Translations under genes and position numbers: made by a program
The notes under the pieces: generated by a model
Told to the model about the DNA's origin: nothing
The model's input: only the letters and a program-made list of their open reading frames with translations
Databases searched by the model: none
In this document: piece by piece, positions 54,429 through 63,407 of the stretch
Position numbering within the stretch: position 1 is the stretch's first letter
Layout: each line of letters opens with the position of its first letter
NCBI RefSeq assembly: GCF_900105595.1
Contig: NZ_LT629784.1
Coordinates: 2,046,001-2,110,000, forward strand
Source: Stappia sp. ES.058
GTDB lineage: Bacteria > Pseudomonadota > Alphaproteobacteria > Rhizobiales > Stappiaceae
Direction: 5' to 3'
Length of the DNA: 64,000 nt

Positions 54429-56669
54429 ATGGCGCAAAATGACAAGAAAGAAACAGAATCGCAAGCAATGCTTGAGCAAGGTACGTCCTCGAATACGCGC
54501 AAATTGACCTCCTCCGATGCACCGTCATCCGGCTCGCTCCCGCCGGATGTTCCCGCACACATCGATGATCGACCGGATAAAATCGTGATTGGCGCAAACC
54601 CCGGCTTTCTTCTGGGTGACATTCCGTCCTTTGTGGTGATGCGGGTGTCCCGCTGCAGTGCAGGCGGGACGTTCTCCATCGATTTCATCAGCGAGAGCTG
54701 CGAAGCGATCTGGGGCCTCTCACAAGCGCAGATTGACAAGGATCTGGACCGCCTCTGGGCGCGCGTTGCCCCCGAAGACAAGACGCTGATGTTCGAGACC
54801 TTGCGGCAGGCCGGAAAGCAGGACCGCGAATGGGCCGGCACCTTCCGTATTCTTGAACCCGAAGGTGGCCGCAAATGGGTCGTGGGCCGCGGAATACCGC
54901 GCCGGGACATCTCCGTGTCCGAGACCTGGAGCATCACGATCACCGACGTGACGGAGCAGATACAGGCTTTCCACGACCTTCAGGCGAGCGAAATCCGCTT
55001 CAGGGCACTGGCGGAAAGCGTTCCAGGGGCGATTTTCAGATATTGCATTCACCCGGACGGCGCCGAGGAAATCACGGACATGAGCCCGGGCTGCCGGGGT
55101 CTTTGGGAACTCACGCCCGAGGAAACCATCATCGACGCCTCGTCGGTCTGGCAGCTGGTCCTCGACGAAGACCGTCCGGCAATGCAGCAGTCCGTCATGG
55201 TCTCGGCCCGAACCCTGGAGCCATGGCATCACGTATGGCGCATTCGGACGCGTTCGGGAAAACTGAAATGGCTCGAGGGCCGCGGACAGCCGAGACGCCT
55301 GCCCGACGGCAAAACCGTCTGGCACAGTGCCGTGTTCGATGTCAGCGAGCAGCGGGAAAAGGATGACGAGATCCGCCGCCTTGCGGAACAGGACGACCTT
55401 ACCGGTCTCGCCAATCGCGCCGTTCTGCGCATTCGGCTGCAGGACATGCTGGCGCGCCATCACGAGACGTATGGAACTGGCGCGCTCATTCTCATCGGCC
55501 TCGACCATTTCAAGGATATCAATGACACGCTTGGCCACGACGTCGGCGACGGCGTTCTCGTCACGATCGCCGAACGGCTCAAGGGCTGCCTGAACGACGG
55601 AGACCTCGTGGCACGTCCGGGCGGCGACGAATTCGCGGTGCTTCTGGACCACATGCCGGACGAACCATCGGTCACCGCCGTCATCGAACGCATTTCGCTC
55701 CGGCTTGGCGACGATGTCCTCCTCAAAGGACGCCAGATTGCCATCGGCCTGTCGATCGGCGCGGCCTTGTTTCCGCGCGACGGACGCACGGCAAGTGAAG
55801 TGCTGAAACACGCCGGCATCGCCCTGTTCGAGGCCAAGGCCGCTGGACGGAACACCCATGTCTTCTTCTCACCCGCCCACAGCGCACTTCGCGCCCGGCG
55901 TCAGACACTGGCGGAAGCCCTCAGAACCGCGATCGCAAACGGAACGCCACGGGTCGCCTTTCAGCCCATCGTCGAAACAGCAAGTGCCGCCCACCGGGGC
56001 TTCGAGGCACTCGCGCGATGGACCCATCATGAAACGCCGGTCTCGCCGTGCGAGTTCATTCCGCTTGCGGAAGAAACCGGGTTGGCGACCGCGTTGGGCG
56101 ATCTTGTGTTCCACAAGGCGTTGTCGCGCATTGCCGCGCTGCGCGAGCGCGGACTGAACCCGGGGATCGTCTCGATCAACGTGTCGGCGCGGCAATTGCG
56201 GGACCCGTCATTTCCACAGACCGTCGGCGACGCGTTGTCGTATCACGGACTCGCTCCCGGAGATCTGGAGATCGAGGTGACGGAAACCGTGATCTTCGGG
56301 CGCTGGGCGGACCGGATTGCCCGCACGCTCCAAGATCTGCACGGCATGGGTGCGCGCATCGCGCTCGACGATTTCGGCACGGGCTATGCGTCCCTCATTC
56401 ATCTCAGACGCTTGCAGGTGCACCGCCTCAAGATCGACCAGTCCTTCATCAAAGAGTGCACGGAAAGCGCCGACGACGCGATCATCGTGCGCGCGATCAT
56501 CAATTTGGCGCAGTCGCTCGGGCTTGATGTGGTTGCGGAAGGGATCGAAACCCAGCAGCAACGGCGGTTTTTGCAGGAAAGCGGCTGCGATTTCGCGCAG
56601 GGCTATCTGTTTGGCCGCCCGACGACGGATTTCGCCGCGATCGAGAGGTACTTGCGCGACGCACCCTGA
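54429..56669 (+). CDS. Bifunctional GGDEF-EAL protein with two PAS domains
   Basis: 746 residues, cytosolic. After a low-complexity N-terminus there are two PAS/PAC modules (about 70-190 and 195-310, ending in ITITDVTEQIQAF and AVFDVSEQREKDDE). GGDEF is intact (ARPGGDEFAVLL, near residue 398), with IGLDHFKDINDTLGHDVGDG before it. EAL is intact: RGFEALARWTHHE near residue 525, then EIEVTETVIF, ALDDFGTGYASL, KIDQSFIKEC and DVVAEGIETQQQ. It should make or break c-di-GMP; which activity dominates cannot be told. The start is the best of several ATGs. Confidence 0.93.
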   Translation: MAQNDKKETESQAMLEQGTSSNTRKLTSSDAPSSGSLPPDVPAHIDDRPDKIVIGANPGFLLGDIPSFVVMRVSRCSAGGTFSIDFISESCEAIWGLSQAQIDKDLDRLWARVAPEDKTLMFETLRQAGKQDREWAGTFRILEPEGGRKWVVGRGIPRRDISVSETWSITITDVTEQIQAFHDLQASEIRFRALAESVPGAIFRYCIHPDGAEEITDMSPGCRGLWELTPEETIIDASSVWQLVLDEDRPAMQQSVMVSARTLEPWHHVWRIRTRSGKLKWLEGRGQPRRLPDGKTVWHSAVFDVSEQREKDDEIRRLAEQDDLTGLANRAVLRIRLQDMLARHHETYGTGALILIGLDHFKDINDTLGHDVGDGVLVTIAERLKGCLNDGDLVARPGGDEFAVLLDHMPDEPSVTAVIERISLRLGDDVLLKGRQIAIGLSIGAALFPRDGRTASEVLKHAGIALFEAKAAGRNTHVFFSPAHSALRARRQTLAEALRTAIANGTPRVAFQPIVETASAAHRGFEALARWTHHETPVSPCEFIPLAEETGLATALGDLVFHKALSRIAALRERGLNPGIVSINVSARQLRDPSFPQTVGDALSYHGLAPGDLEIEVTETVIFGRWADRIARTLQDLHGMGARIALDDFGTGYASLIHLRRLQVHRLKIDQSFIKECTESADDAIIVRAIINLAQSLGLDVVAEGIETQQQRRFLQESGCDFAQGYLFGRPTTDFAAIERYLRDAP

Positions 56670-56784
56670 ACGCATGCGCCCAGACGGTTCCCGGAGAGCA
56701 TCCAAGCGGCGACCACAGGTGTAAAATGCGCTGTAAAACGCCTGGAAGCACCTGCGAAGGAATTGCTGCAACCCATTGAAAAAT

Positions 56785-56860
56785 TGGCGACCCCGGCAGG
56801 ATTCGAACCTGCGACCATCGGCTTAGAAGGCCGGTGCTCTATCCACTGAGCTACGGGGCC
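56785..56860 (-). tRNA. tRNA-Arg (anticodon TCT)
   Basis: 76 nt with encoded CCA. Acceptor GGCCCCG/CGGGGTC (one G-T), anticodon loop CTTCTAA (anticodon TCT, reads AGA), T-arm AGGTTCGAATCCT. Confidence 0.96.
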
Positions 56861-56944
56861 GTTTGGGCAGTCGTCATTGAGAAACGATCCGGGGCGCAGC
56901 CGGTCCGTGACCAAACCGCAAGCGCGCCCGACCGCGCAGCCTGC

Positions 56945-57250
56945 TCAATGCGTCCAGGGCAGGACCCGGTCGTACCGGAAATTGTCCGAATAGGCGATTT
57001 TCGGGACACGACGGGTCTGCTGAGCTTCGACCCGGTAGGCGATGCCGTTGCGTCTGGCATAGGCCACCGCCTCGTCCTGGGTCTCGAACCGCAGGCGCAC
57101 CTGCTGCTTCATGTCCGACGACGACGTGTACCCCATCAGCGGCTCGATCGAGCGTGCGGTTTCAGGCACGAACTCCAGGATCCAGTCGTGGGCGTTGCCG
57201 CGTCCGGATTGCGTTGCCGTCTTTGCCGGCGAGAAAATGCGTGCGACCAT
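56945..57250 (-). CDS. NDUFS4-like complex I accessory protein (ETC complex I subunit)
   Basis: 101-residue protein homologous to the 18-kDa NDUFS4 subunit. MVARIFSPAKTATQSGRGNA, HDWILEFVPETARSIEPLMG, YTSSSDMKQQVRLRFETQDE and AVAYARRNGIAYRV make the family signature; it ends YSDNFRYDRVLPWTH. The protein stabilises NADH dehydrogenase and is confined to alphaproteobacteria and mitochondria, which supports the taxonomic call. Typically encoded near tRNA-Arg, as here. Confidence 0.95.
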   Translation of the reverse strand: MVARIFSPAKTATQSGRGNAHDWILEFVPETARSIEPLMGYTSSSDMKQQVRLRFETQDEAVAYARRNGIAYRVEAQQTRRVPKIAYSDNFRYDRVLPWTH

Positions 57251-57391
57251 CGGGCGTGTTCCCTCACCATGAGCTTTGCCTGTCCCCGGCGGGACAAGGC
57301 TCTTCCTGTTTATTCCGTCCAGAGGACATGAAGTCAATGCCGAGCTGCGCACAAGACGCAGCCATCAGCCGCAACCCGATGTTCCCGCCCC

Positions 57392-58348
57392 TCATGGCTG
57401 GCCCAGCCGCAATCCGAAAACCGGGCGCAACCGGAAGGCATGCCATGGCGATGACGCGATACGCGCGACAATCGAGGGACCGCAGACCGCCTCCAGACGC
57501 TCGATGAAGGCCCGCATGCCATTATCCACGGCAGCATTGAACCCCTCGTGGCGCGACCCCACCTTCAACCCGATCGACGGGTTGGTGTTGATCTCGTAAA
57601 CGGCAAGCCGGCCGTCGCGAAACCCGAAATCGGCCCGACCGTAGTCGATGCCGGCTTCCTCGAACGCGGGCCGCAGCAGCTCCGCATGCGGATTGGCCGC
57701 CATTTCGGCAACGATTCCCTCGAACTCCGCATCCGTGGCGAGACCGCGCTGCCCGTATTTCACGAAAGGGCTGCCTTCCATCACCGTGTTTCCCGGCAGC
57801 ATCACGTCACCGACGCGGTAGATCGTATGACGCCGGTAGACCCCGTCGCGCACGGGTGTGTTGGCGAACTCGGTCACCAGCACGCGCGTCAGCGGGACGC
57901 CCTCGCTTTGAACCTTGTCGAGATAGGTCTCCAGCGCGGACTGATCCTCCAGCAATTCGAAAAAGTGCTGACTGTGCCCCTCCTCGCATTTCAGAAAGAC
58001 GGGGAACCGCTCCGGACACGGACGCTGGGCCGCCGGATAGACCCGGTAGTCGTTGATGCCCAGGCGATGAAGCGTGCACAGCAGATCGTAGCGCAACAGC
58101 ACAAGAGCCGGATCGTTGAACACCCGGACCCCGGCGTCGCGCAGCCTGCGGCAGACCTTTGCCGCCTCGGCGAGCTCGAAATAGCGCAGCCGGTCGAGGT
58201 CCGTGAACACGCAGGCGCTGGTCTCTATCCTGCTCTGGCGAAACAGCCAGTCGTATGTGCGCCCAGCCATCTCGAAATTGCGGTACGGCGACTTGCGAAT
58301 GCCCTTGAGCGTATAGGCGTGTTCCGCCGTGGTGATGAAATGAATCAT
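57392..58348 (-). CDS. ATP-grasp enzyme, candidate peptide-modifying ligase
   Basis: 318 residues, not a known housekeeping ligase. The central part has an ATP-binding lysine strand (FPVFLKCEEGHSQHFFEL, K120), and the C-terminal part a metal site of the form ADFGFRDGRLAVYEINTNPS (D240, E252, N254 are the expected magnesium ligands). The N-terminal 100 residues have no family I recognise. It is divergent from the repeat-peptide gene at 58477 with 128 nt between them, next to an HExxH-type enzyme. ATP-grasp enzymes cross-link peptides in graspetides or add amino acids in other peptide pathways. Start chosen at MIHFITTAEH. Confidence 0.8.
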   Translation of the reverse strand: MIHFITTAEHAYTLKGIRKSPYRNFEMAGRTYDWLFRQSRIETSACVFTDLDRLRYFELAEAAKVCRRLRDAGVRVFNDPALVLLRYDLLCTLHRLGINDYRVYPAAQRPCPERFPVFLKCEEGHSQHFFELLEDQSALETYLDKVQSEGVPLTRVLVTEFANTPVRDGVYRRHTIYRVGDVMLPGNTVMEGSPFVKYGQRGLATDAEFEGIVAEMAANPHAELLRPAFEEAGIDYGRADFGFRDGRLAVYEINTNPSIGLKVGSRHEGFNAAVDNGMRAFIERLEAVCGPSIVARIASSPWHAFRLRPVFGLRLGQP

Positions 58349-58476
58349 GACGCGATACGATAGCCTCCAGGCGAATGCGACGCCCCCGGTTGCAACAAGC
58401 GAAAACCGCAAGGATGGTTTGAATGCCAACATCGGCTGTGCTACGGATTTGTAGCAATATTTACAAGGTAGGTATC

Positions 58477-58800
58477 ATGTCCTTTCTCGTTTCGCTTGAC
58501 ACATGCAAGACGCTTGGCAACCGCTTGGCCGGGAAACAAATGGTCGGGGCTCCGAAGTTCGGACCGGTGAAGCCGACAATTTCCGGCGCCGGCGAGAGCG
58601 ACGGAACCCTTTCGCTTGACGCTGCCAAGGTGCTCGGCACCCGCCTGAGTGGCGCCAGCATGGTCGGTATAAGCAAACCCGGTGGCATAGCGATCTCCGG
58701 CGCGGTCACACTCGACGTCAGCAAGACCCTCGGCGCGCGTGTCGCCAACCCGCAGATGGTTGGCTCATCCAAGCCCACCGTTGAGACGACTGAGGACTGA
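58477..58800 (+). CDS. Three-repeat small protein, candidate multicore RiPP precursor
   Basis: 107 residues made of three repeats. Repeat 1 (residues 5-28) is VSLDTCKTLGNRLAGKQMVG plus APKF; repeat 2 (45-68) LSLDAAKVLGTRLSGASMVG plus ISKP; repeat 3 (77-100) VTLDVSKTLGARVANPQMVG plus SSKP. The consensus is [VL][ST]LDxxKxLGxR then MVGxxKP; an ISGA-type tail follows repeats 1 and 2 (ISGAGES, ISGAV). No signal peptide, membrane segment or catalytic motif. AAGGTAGG precedes the ATG. Neighbours are an ATP-grasp and an HExxH gene, so a modified peptide precursor is the best guess. No family recognised. Confidence 0.7.
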   Translation: MSFLVSLDTCKTLGNRLAGKQMVGAPKFGPVKPTISGAGESDGTLSLDAAKVLGTRLSGASMVGISKPGGIAISGAVTLDVSKTLGARVANPQMVGSSKPTVETTED

Positions 58801-58840
58801 TCTCAGGGTTGCCCGCACAGGCGGCCAGTCGACATCAGGA

Positions 58841-58870
58841 GGCGGCGGATGACAATCCGGCGCCTTTTTT
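58841..58870 (+). terminator. Hairpin plus T6 between the repeat gene and the HExxH gene
   Basis: GGCG-G-CGGAT, GACA loop, ATCCG-G-CGCC, then TTTTTT: a 4+5-bp stem with one G-G mismatch. It ends about 107 nt before the HExxH ATG and about 70 nt after the repeat-gene stop. It can act as a partial terminator, giving more precursor than enzyme. Confidence 0.65.
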
Positions 58871-58976
58871 CTGCCCCGCGCGGCAAATCTCGCCACGCTT
58901 GATCAACGATCATGAAACCGCGCCCCTCCCGCCTGGTCGGGGTCGCGGTCACGCTTTTCCGTTTCAGGATCAACCG

Positions 58977-59999
58977 ATGTCCGCTTCCCTCTTCCTGCCT
59001 GGAAAAAACGCCGCCATTCGCCACCTTTGCGCGCTGCACGGGAGGTTTCGGGAAAGCCTGTCGCATCTTTTCGAGCGGTGCCATGGACATGTCGACGTCG
59101 ACCGCTCGCGCGCAGACATGCTGCTCGCCCGGCTCGATCAGTCGGAACGCATTCCGCCCGCCCTCTTCGGCACCTATTTCGATGCAATCGATGCTGTCGC
59201 CGCACAGGATCTCGCAGGATTGCAGCACGCGATTGACGATCTGCTGACGTACGACCTGGCGACGGCACCCCCGGCGCTGCAACTGCGTCCGCTGAACCGC
59301 GACGCCTTCAGCCTGGAAGGCGAGGCGGCGTTGCGCCGGCAATTCGTCTCCGAATCGCTCCATGACCGACAGCTTTCGCATCTGGTTGGAGGCGATTGCG
59401 ACGCGGCGCTCGGCAAATTGCACGAGAGCCTTGCGCTCCTGCGCGAACACGCGCCCAAAACCTACGGCGAAATGGAAACCCTCGTTTCGGAGATCGTTCC
59501 GGCACATGGGTCCATTCACAACGGACTGGAGTTCGACGGCGCCAGTAGCCTGAAACGCTGGGGAACGGTGCTGATCAACATGAACCGCGGCCGCGGCAAG
59601 ATCGCGCTTGCCGAAACGCTGGTGCATGAAGCCGCGCACGGCACGCTTTTCGCCATGTCGCCGGTGGAGTTCTATGTCCTCAACGGGGCGGAGAAACGCT
59701 ATGCATCGCCATTGCGCATCGACCCGCGACCGCTTGACGGCATCTATCACGCCACTTTCGTTCTGGCGCGCATGCATTTCGCCATGCGCGAGCTGATAGA
59801 CGCTCCGAACCTTTCCGCCGATGACAGGGCGGAAGCTCGCGAGCTTGCCGGGCAAAGCCGCATCGGTTTCTCGGACGGATACGAGGTGCTGGCGGCCCAT
59901 GCGGACTACACGCCCACGGGACGACAGATCATGGAAGAAACCCATGCCTACATGCAGGCGCTGGAACCGGCACAGGCCGCTGCGCCGATCAGGCCATGA
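58977..59999 (+). CDS. HExxH-motif protein, peptide-modification (beta-hydroxylase-like) family
   Basis: 340 residues. The metal site is LAETLVHEAAHGTLFAMSPV (H217, E218, H221), followed by YASPLRIDPRPLDGIYHATF with H258 and FVLARMHFAM. This series (HExxH, SPLRxDPRPLxGIxHxxFV) matches the HEXXH motif domain family, which occurs in peptide natural-product loci and whose members are now regarded as 2-oxoglutarate-dependent peptide hydroxylases. Start at MSASLFLPGK, with AGGAT 6 nt upstream; longer in-frame upstream sequence overlaps the terminator hairpin. The substrate is inferred to be the repeat protein. Confidence 0.8.
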   Translation: MSASLFLPGKNAAIRHLCALHGRFRESLSHLFERCHGHVDVDRSRADMLLARLDQSERIPPALFGTYFDAIDAVAAQDLAGLQHAIDDLLTYDLATAPPALQLRPLNRDAFSLEGEAALRRQFVSESLHDRQLSHLVGGDCDAALGKLHESLALLREHAPKTYGEMETLVSEIVPAHGSIHNGLEFDGASSLKRWGTVLINMNRGRGKIALAETLVHEAAHGTLFAMSPVEFYVLNGAEKRYASPLRIDPRPLDGIYHATFVLARMHFAMRELIDAPNLSADDRAEARELAGQSRIGFSDGYEVLAAHADYTPTGRQIMEETHAYMQALEPAQAAAPIRP

Positions 60000-60026
60000 T
60001 AACAATGAAAAGAAGGTCGTAGAGAA

Positions 60027-60103
60027 TGGTCGGGGCAGCAAGATTCGAACTTGCGACCCTCTGCTCCCAAAGCAGATGCGCTACCAGGCTGCGCTATACC
60101 CCG
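60027..60103 (-). tRNA. tRNA-Pro (anticodon TGG)
   Basis: 77 nt with encoded CCA. Starts CGGGGTATAGCGCAGC, anticodon loop TTTGGGA (anticodon TGG), T-arm AAGTTCGAATCTT. Confidence 0.96.
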
Positions 60104-60275
60104 TCCGGTCTGCCGTGTATCGGTGTTCGGACCGATCCGTCAAGGCGGAAATGAAGACCGCGCCTCAAAGTCGCGAACCATCGGATGCACTGCGTCGTCA
60201 TCCAGCGGAATCCCCTTCAACAGGACGGCGGGCGCAGACACCCGGGCGCGGGAGGATCACGAACAGGGCGCAGCC

Positions 60276-61736
60276 CTACACGGCCTGACGCTTGTGCCGC
60301 TTCGACAGATACATCGCTTCCTCGGCCTCGTGCGGCAGCGCCTCAAGCGTTTGGTGGGCCTGCGTCGCGCAGGCGATGCCGAAAGAGGTCACTGGCTTGA
60401 TTGTGCTCACCGCCTTTTGGCCCGGAGCGGACCAGGACAACGGCCTTGAAATACGCGCGGCGATCCGTTGCGCGATCATGGTCGCCGCCTCCGCGTTCGC
60501 ATTGCGCAAGCCAACCATGAACTCATCCCCGCCGAGGCGTGCGGCGATATCGCCGTGCCGGATGGTTCTGTGCAACACGCGCGCCGCAGACTGGATAAGC
60601 GTATCGCCGGCCTGATGGCCGAAGGTGTCGTTGACCCACTTGAAGTTGTCGAGATCGATGTAGATGAAGGCCGCTTCCGGTATCCGTGCAGACACATCCG
60701 CAAGCAGGCGTTCCGCCTGATGGCGAAAGGCAACCGGATTGAGCAAACCGGTCATCGGGTCCGTCTCGTTCAACCGCTTGAGCCGCGCCGCCTCATGGCG
60801 GAGGTCCTGCTGCTGCGCCAGACTGTCCTCCAGTCTGCGGGTGCTGCGCTTTGCGTCCTCTGACGCCGTAAGGAACTTTCCGATCAAAGACTTCGATTGA
60901 TCCAGTTGCAGGATCACCAAAGGCCGCTTCAGCCCGACGATCTCCGAAAGTCGCCCACCGGAAAACGTCATCCTCTCGCCGTCGGTCCCTTCAAGGCCGA
61001 TGAACACCGGGGTCGAAGACTTGAATGCGCGCGACATCCGCGCGCGCGAGCGACCGGGCCCCTCGGCGAAAAGCGTCAGGAACTCCCCGCGCTCAACCAC
61101 ACCGTATCGACGCTGCGCCGCGCGATTTGAAAGCCAGAGCTGGCCGTCTTCATCAACGACGAAGGTGGCCTTCGGCATGTTTTCGATCGCAATCGCCAAC
61201 CCGCGCAGCAGAAGCTGCGCGTCAGGGGTAGAACTCGTAACCATTCGCGTGTTCCCGAGGCGACAGGTGGACACGCACCCGACACCGGGATGGTCGGTCG
61301 CGATAGCTTCCACAATCTCGACATGAGCGTAGCCATTGGCTGTCGCAACAATGCGGCCGAAGACATTGGTGGTCATCATGCACAAGGACGGTCGCCCCTT
61401 GACCTGTTCGGCAAAGGGACACCGGCTGTTGACCAGAACGATCTCGTCCCCGTCAATGGATTCAACCCGGCCCCCCACCGATACGGGCCTTCATGTCGGT
61501 CAGGATGGCCCCGATCATCTCGGGACCTGGAGGTTGGCCACGCATTCCCCCGACATACTGGGATGCCAGGTCGTCGCCGATCTTGCCGCCAACCACACCC
61601 ACAAAGGACGACGCGTCCTCGATCCCGACAACCTCTTCAAGAGTGCCGGCGAGCGTGCCGATCATTCCCTGAAAAAAATTACGTCATCCAGCTCGATATT
61701 GAAATCAGGATCACTGTCCAAAGTCACTTCAGACAT
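60276..61736 (-). pseudogene. Sensor diguanylate cyclase, frameshifted at homopolymer runs
   Basis: Three frames make one protein. Frame 1 starts MSEVTLDSDPDFNIELDDVI at 61736 and meets a stop after a run of seven T (minus strand, 61672-61678). Frame 2 (from about 61665) reads LEEVVGIEDASSFVGVVGGK to KARIGGG and stops after a run of six G (61471-61476). Frame 3 continues [20 protein letters not shown]. Read through, it is a MetOD1-like sensor with cysteines ([16 protein letters not shown]), a PAS domain (about [20 protein letters not shown]), a coil and a GGDEF domain with an intact [12 protein letters not shown]. One extra T and one fewer G would restore the frame. It may be a pseudogene, a phase-variable gene or a sequencing artefact. 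Confidence 0.75.
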
Positions 61737-61928
61737 TCAGCCGACTCTCTCGAACCAAGCTCAGAAATCATCGCCCCAGAACTTCAGTTGAATTGCAAAT
61801 TAAACATGCGCGCCGGGCGCGAAATTACACCGCCTACATGAATATAATCTTGTCGTTGCAGTCGTCAACAGAAACGCAAAGCATCATGAAAGGCTTTATC
61901 ACTTTGCCATGCCGGAACTCCCGCAAGG

Positions 61929-62459
61929 TCAGTCGGAAGCGGGCGTGGCGGCGATCTGGTCGCTCTGCACGACGTCCCCGGGCACGATTCCAAGCCGTGC
62001 CGCTGTCCCGCCCGGCACCTCGAGGACAAAGCGCACGACAGCCCGAGAGGGAACAAGGGCTTCGGAGAGCGGGGTGGTCTCGCGTGCTATATGGGCCACC
62101 CGGCCCGATGCCTCGATGAAGATCATGTCGAGCGGGATGAGAGTGTTCTTCATCCAGAAGGCGACTTCACGCTCCTGGCGAAAGTCGAACAGCATGCCAG
62201 CGTCGTCGGCCAGTGTTTCGCGATACATCAGTCCACGGGCCCGCGCCTGCGGCGTCTCGGCGATCTCCACCTCGAACCTGTGACGGCCTGAGGCCGAAAT
62301 CACGAACAACGGCTCGCGGCGAAGCTCCAGCGACGCCCCGACCTGCATGCCATCCGCGCGCACGCCACCATGAAACGCCAAAACACAGAAAAGCATCGCG
62401 ATGAGTGCGGCAAACGGAGGTGTCGCCGGCGCGCGACGCGGGTCGGCGGGCGACGACAT
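61929..62459 (-). CDS. DUF192 family protein
   Basis: 176-residue exported protein with an N-terminal hydrophobic helix (TPPFAALIAMLFCVLAFHGG) and the DUF192 core: VEIAETPQARARGLMYRETL, GMLFDFRQEREVAFWMKNTL, PLDMIFIEASGRV and VLEVPGGTAARLGIVPGD. The family has no established role. Its start codon shares one base with the cold-shock gene stop (TGATG). The CspA-DUF192 pair is conserved in Hyphomicrobiales. Confidence 0.92.
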   Translation of the reverse strand: MSSPADPRRAPATPPFAALIAMLFCVLAFHGGVRADGMQVGASLELRREPLFVISASGRHRFEVEIAETPQARARGLMYRETLADDAGMLFDFRQEREVAFWMKNTLIPLDMIFIEASGRVAHIARETTPLSEALVPSRAVVRFVLEVPGGTAARLGIVPGDVVQSDQIAATPASD

Positions 62460-63043
62460 CAGTGCGACGACGGAATATGCACGCCCTCACCGTCCGGACG
62501 GATCTCTGCGGCCATGCGCCCCTTGGGCCCCTGGCCGAACCGCACCATGACCGTCTGACCGGGTCGCAACTCGGTGATCCCGAAGCGGCGCAGGGTTTCC
62601 ATGTGAACGAAGATGTCCTCCGTCCCCTCGCCCTGGGTCAGAAAGCCGAAGCCCTTCACACGATTGAACCACTTGACGGTTGCCCGCTCGTATCCGCCTT
62701 CGGGAACGACCTGGACATGGGTGCGCGACGGCGGCAGTTGCGAGGGATGAACCGCAGTGCTCTCATCCATCGACAGGATTCGAAAGGCCTGAAGACCGCG
62801 TGAGCCGGGTGTGACCTCGCAGACGATGCGGGCGCCCTCGTAGGCCGTCCGGTAGCCGTCCCGCCGCAGGCACGTCACATGCAACAAAACATCCGCCGCG
62901 CCATTGTCGGGAACGATGAAGCCGTATCCCTTGGCCACGTCGAACCACTTTATTGCTCCGGCGAGAACATGCAGGTCGGTTCCTGGGTCTTCCCCGGTCC
63001 CGTCCGGCACCGCCATGGCGTGTTTCGATCCCAAGTCCTTCAT
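62459..63043 (-). CDS. Two-domain cold-shock protein
   Basis: 194 residues carrying two cold-shock (OB-fold) domains. Domain 1: AGAIKWFDVAKGYGFIVPDN. Domain 2: ATVKWFNRVKGFGFLTQGEG, followed by EDIFVHMETLRRFG. The KWF..KG[YF]GF pattern holds the RNP1 motif in both. Such double CspA proteins bind single-stranded RNA or DNA and are found in many alphaproteobacteria. Start at MKDLGSKHAM. Confidence 0.93.
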   Translation of the reverse strand: MKDLGSKHAMAVPDGTGEDPGTDLHVLAGAIKWFDVAKGYGFIVPDNGAADVLLHVTCLRRDGYRTAYEGARIVCEVTPGSRGLQAFRILSMDESTAVHPSQLPPSRTHVQVVPEGGYERATVKWFNRVKGFGFLTQGEGTEDIFVHMETLRRFGITELRPGQTVMVRFGQGPKGRMAAEIRPDGEGVHIPSSH

Positions 63044-63407
63044 AGTCCACGCCCCTGATACGCCGTAAGCTGGATACGCCTTCGCAGGAACCGCAACACC
63101 AATGATTCCGCATGGTGAGGATAACATCCTGCAAGGACAGGACCACATATAATTCCGAAAAAGTGCCAGTGGTCCAGCGTGTCGAGTGTGAAACGCTTTT
63201 TATCGATTCGCAAAGCCCGGACTTTGGGTCTGTCTGTGCGAAAGGCGGGCGAGTGCGTGAAAACAACCCCGCCGGAGCGATCCGCCATTGATCTGGGCGT
63301 GCAACTCCATAGTGTTTCGACAACACCGCCAACGGACCGGCCCGCGCACACGGCCTGGTCCCGACGGCATCGCCAAACCCGGAAACGCCATCACAAAAGA
63401 GGTGATC
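63044..63407. other. 364-nt divergent gap upstream of the cold-shock and VOC genes
   Basis: No gene found. It should hold promoters for both directions: TATAATT occurs at about 63148 on the plus strand. Cold-shock genes often have long 5' leaders, and the length here would allow one, but I see no cold-box or clear structure. Confidence 0.35.
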
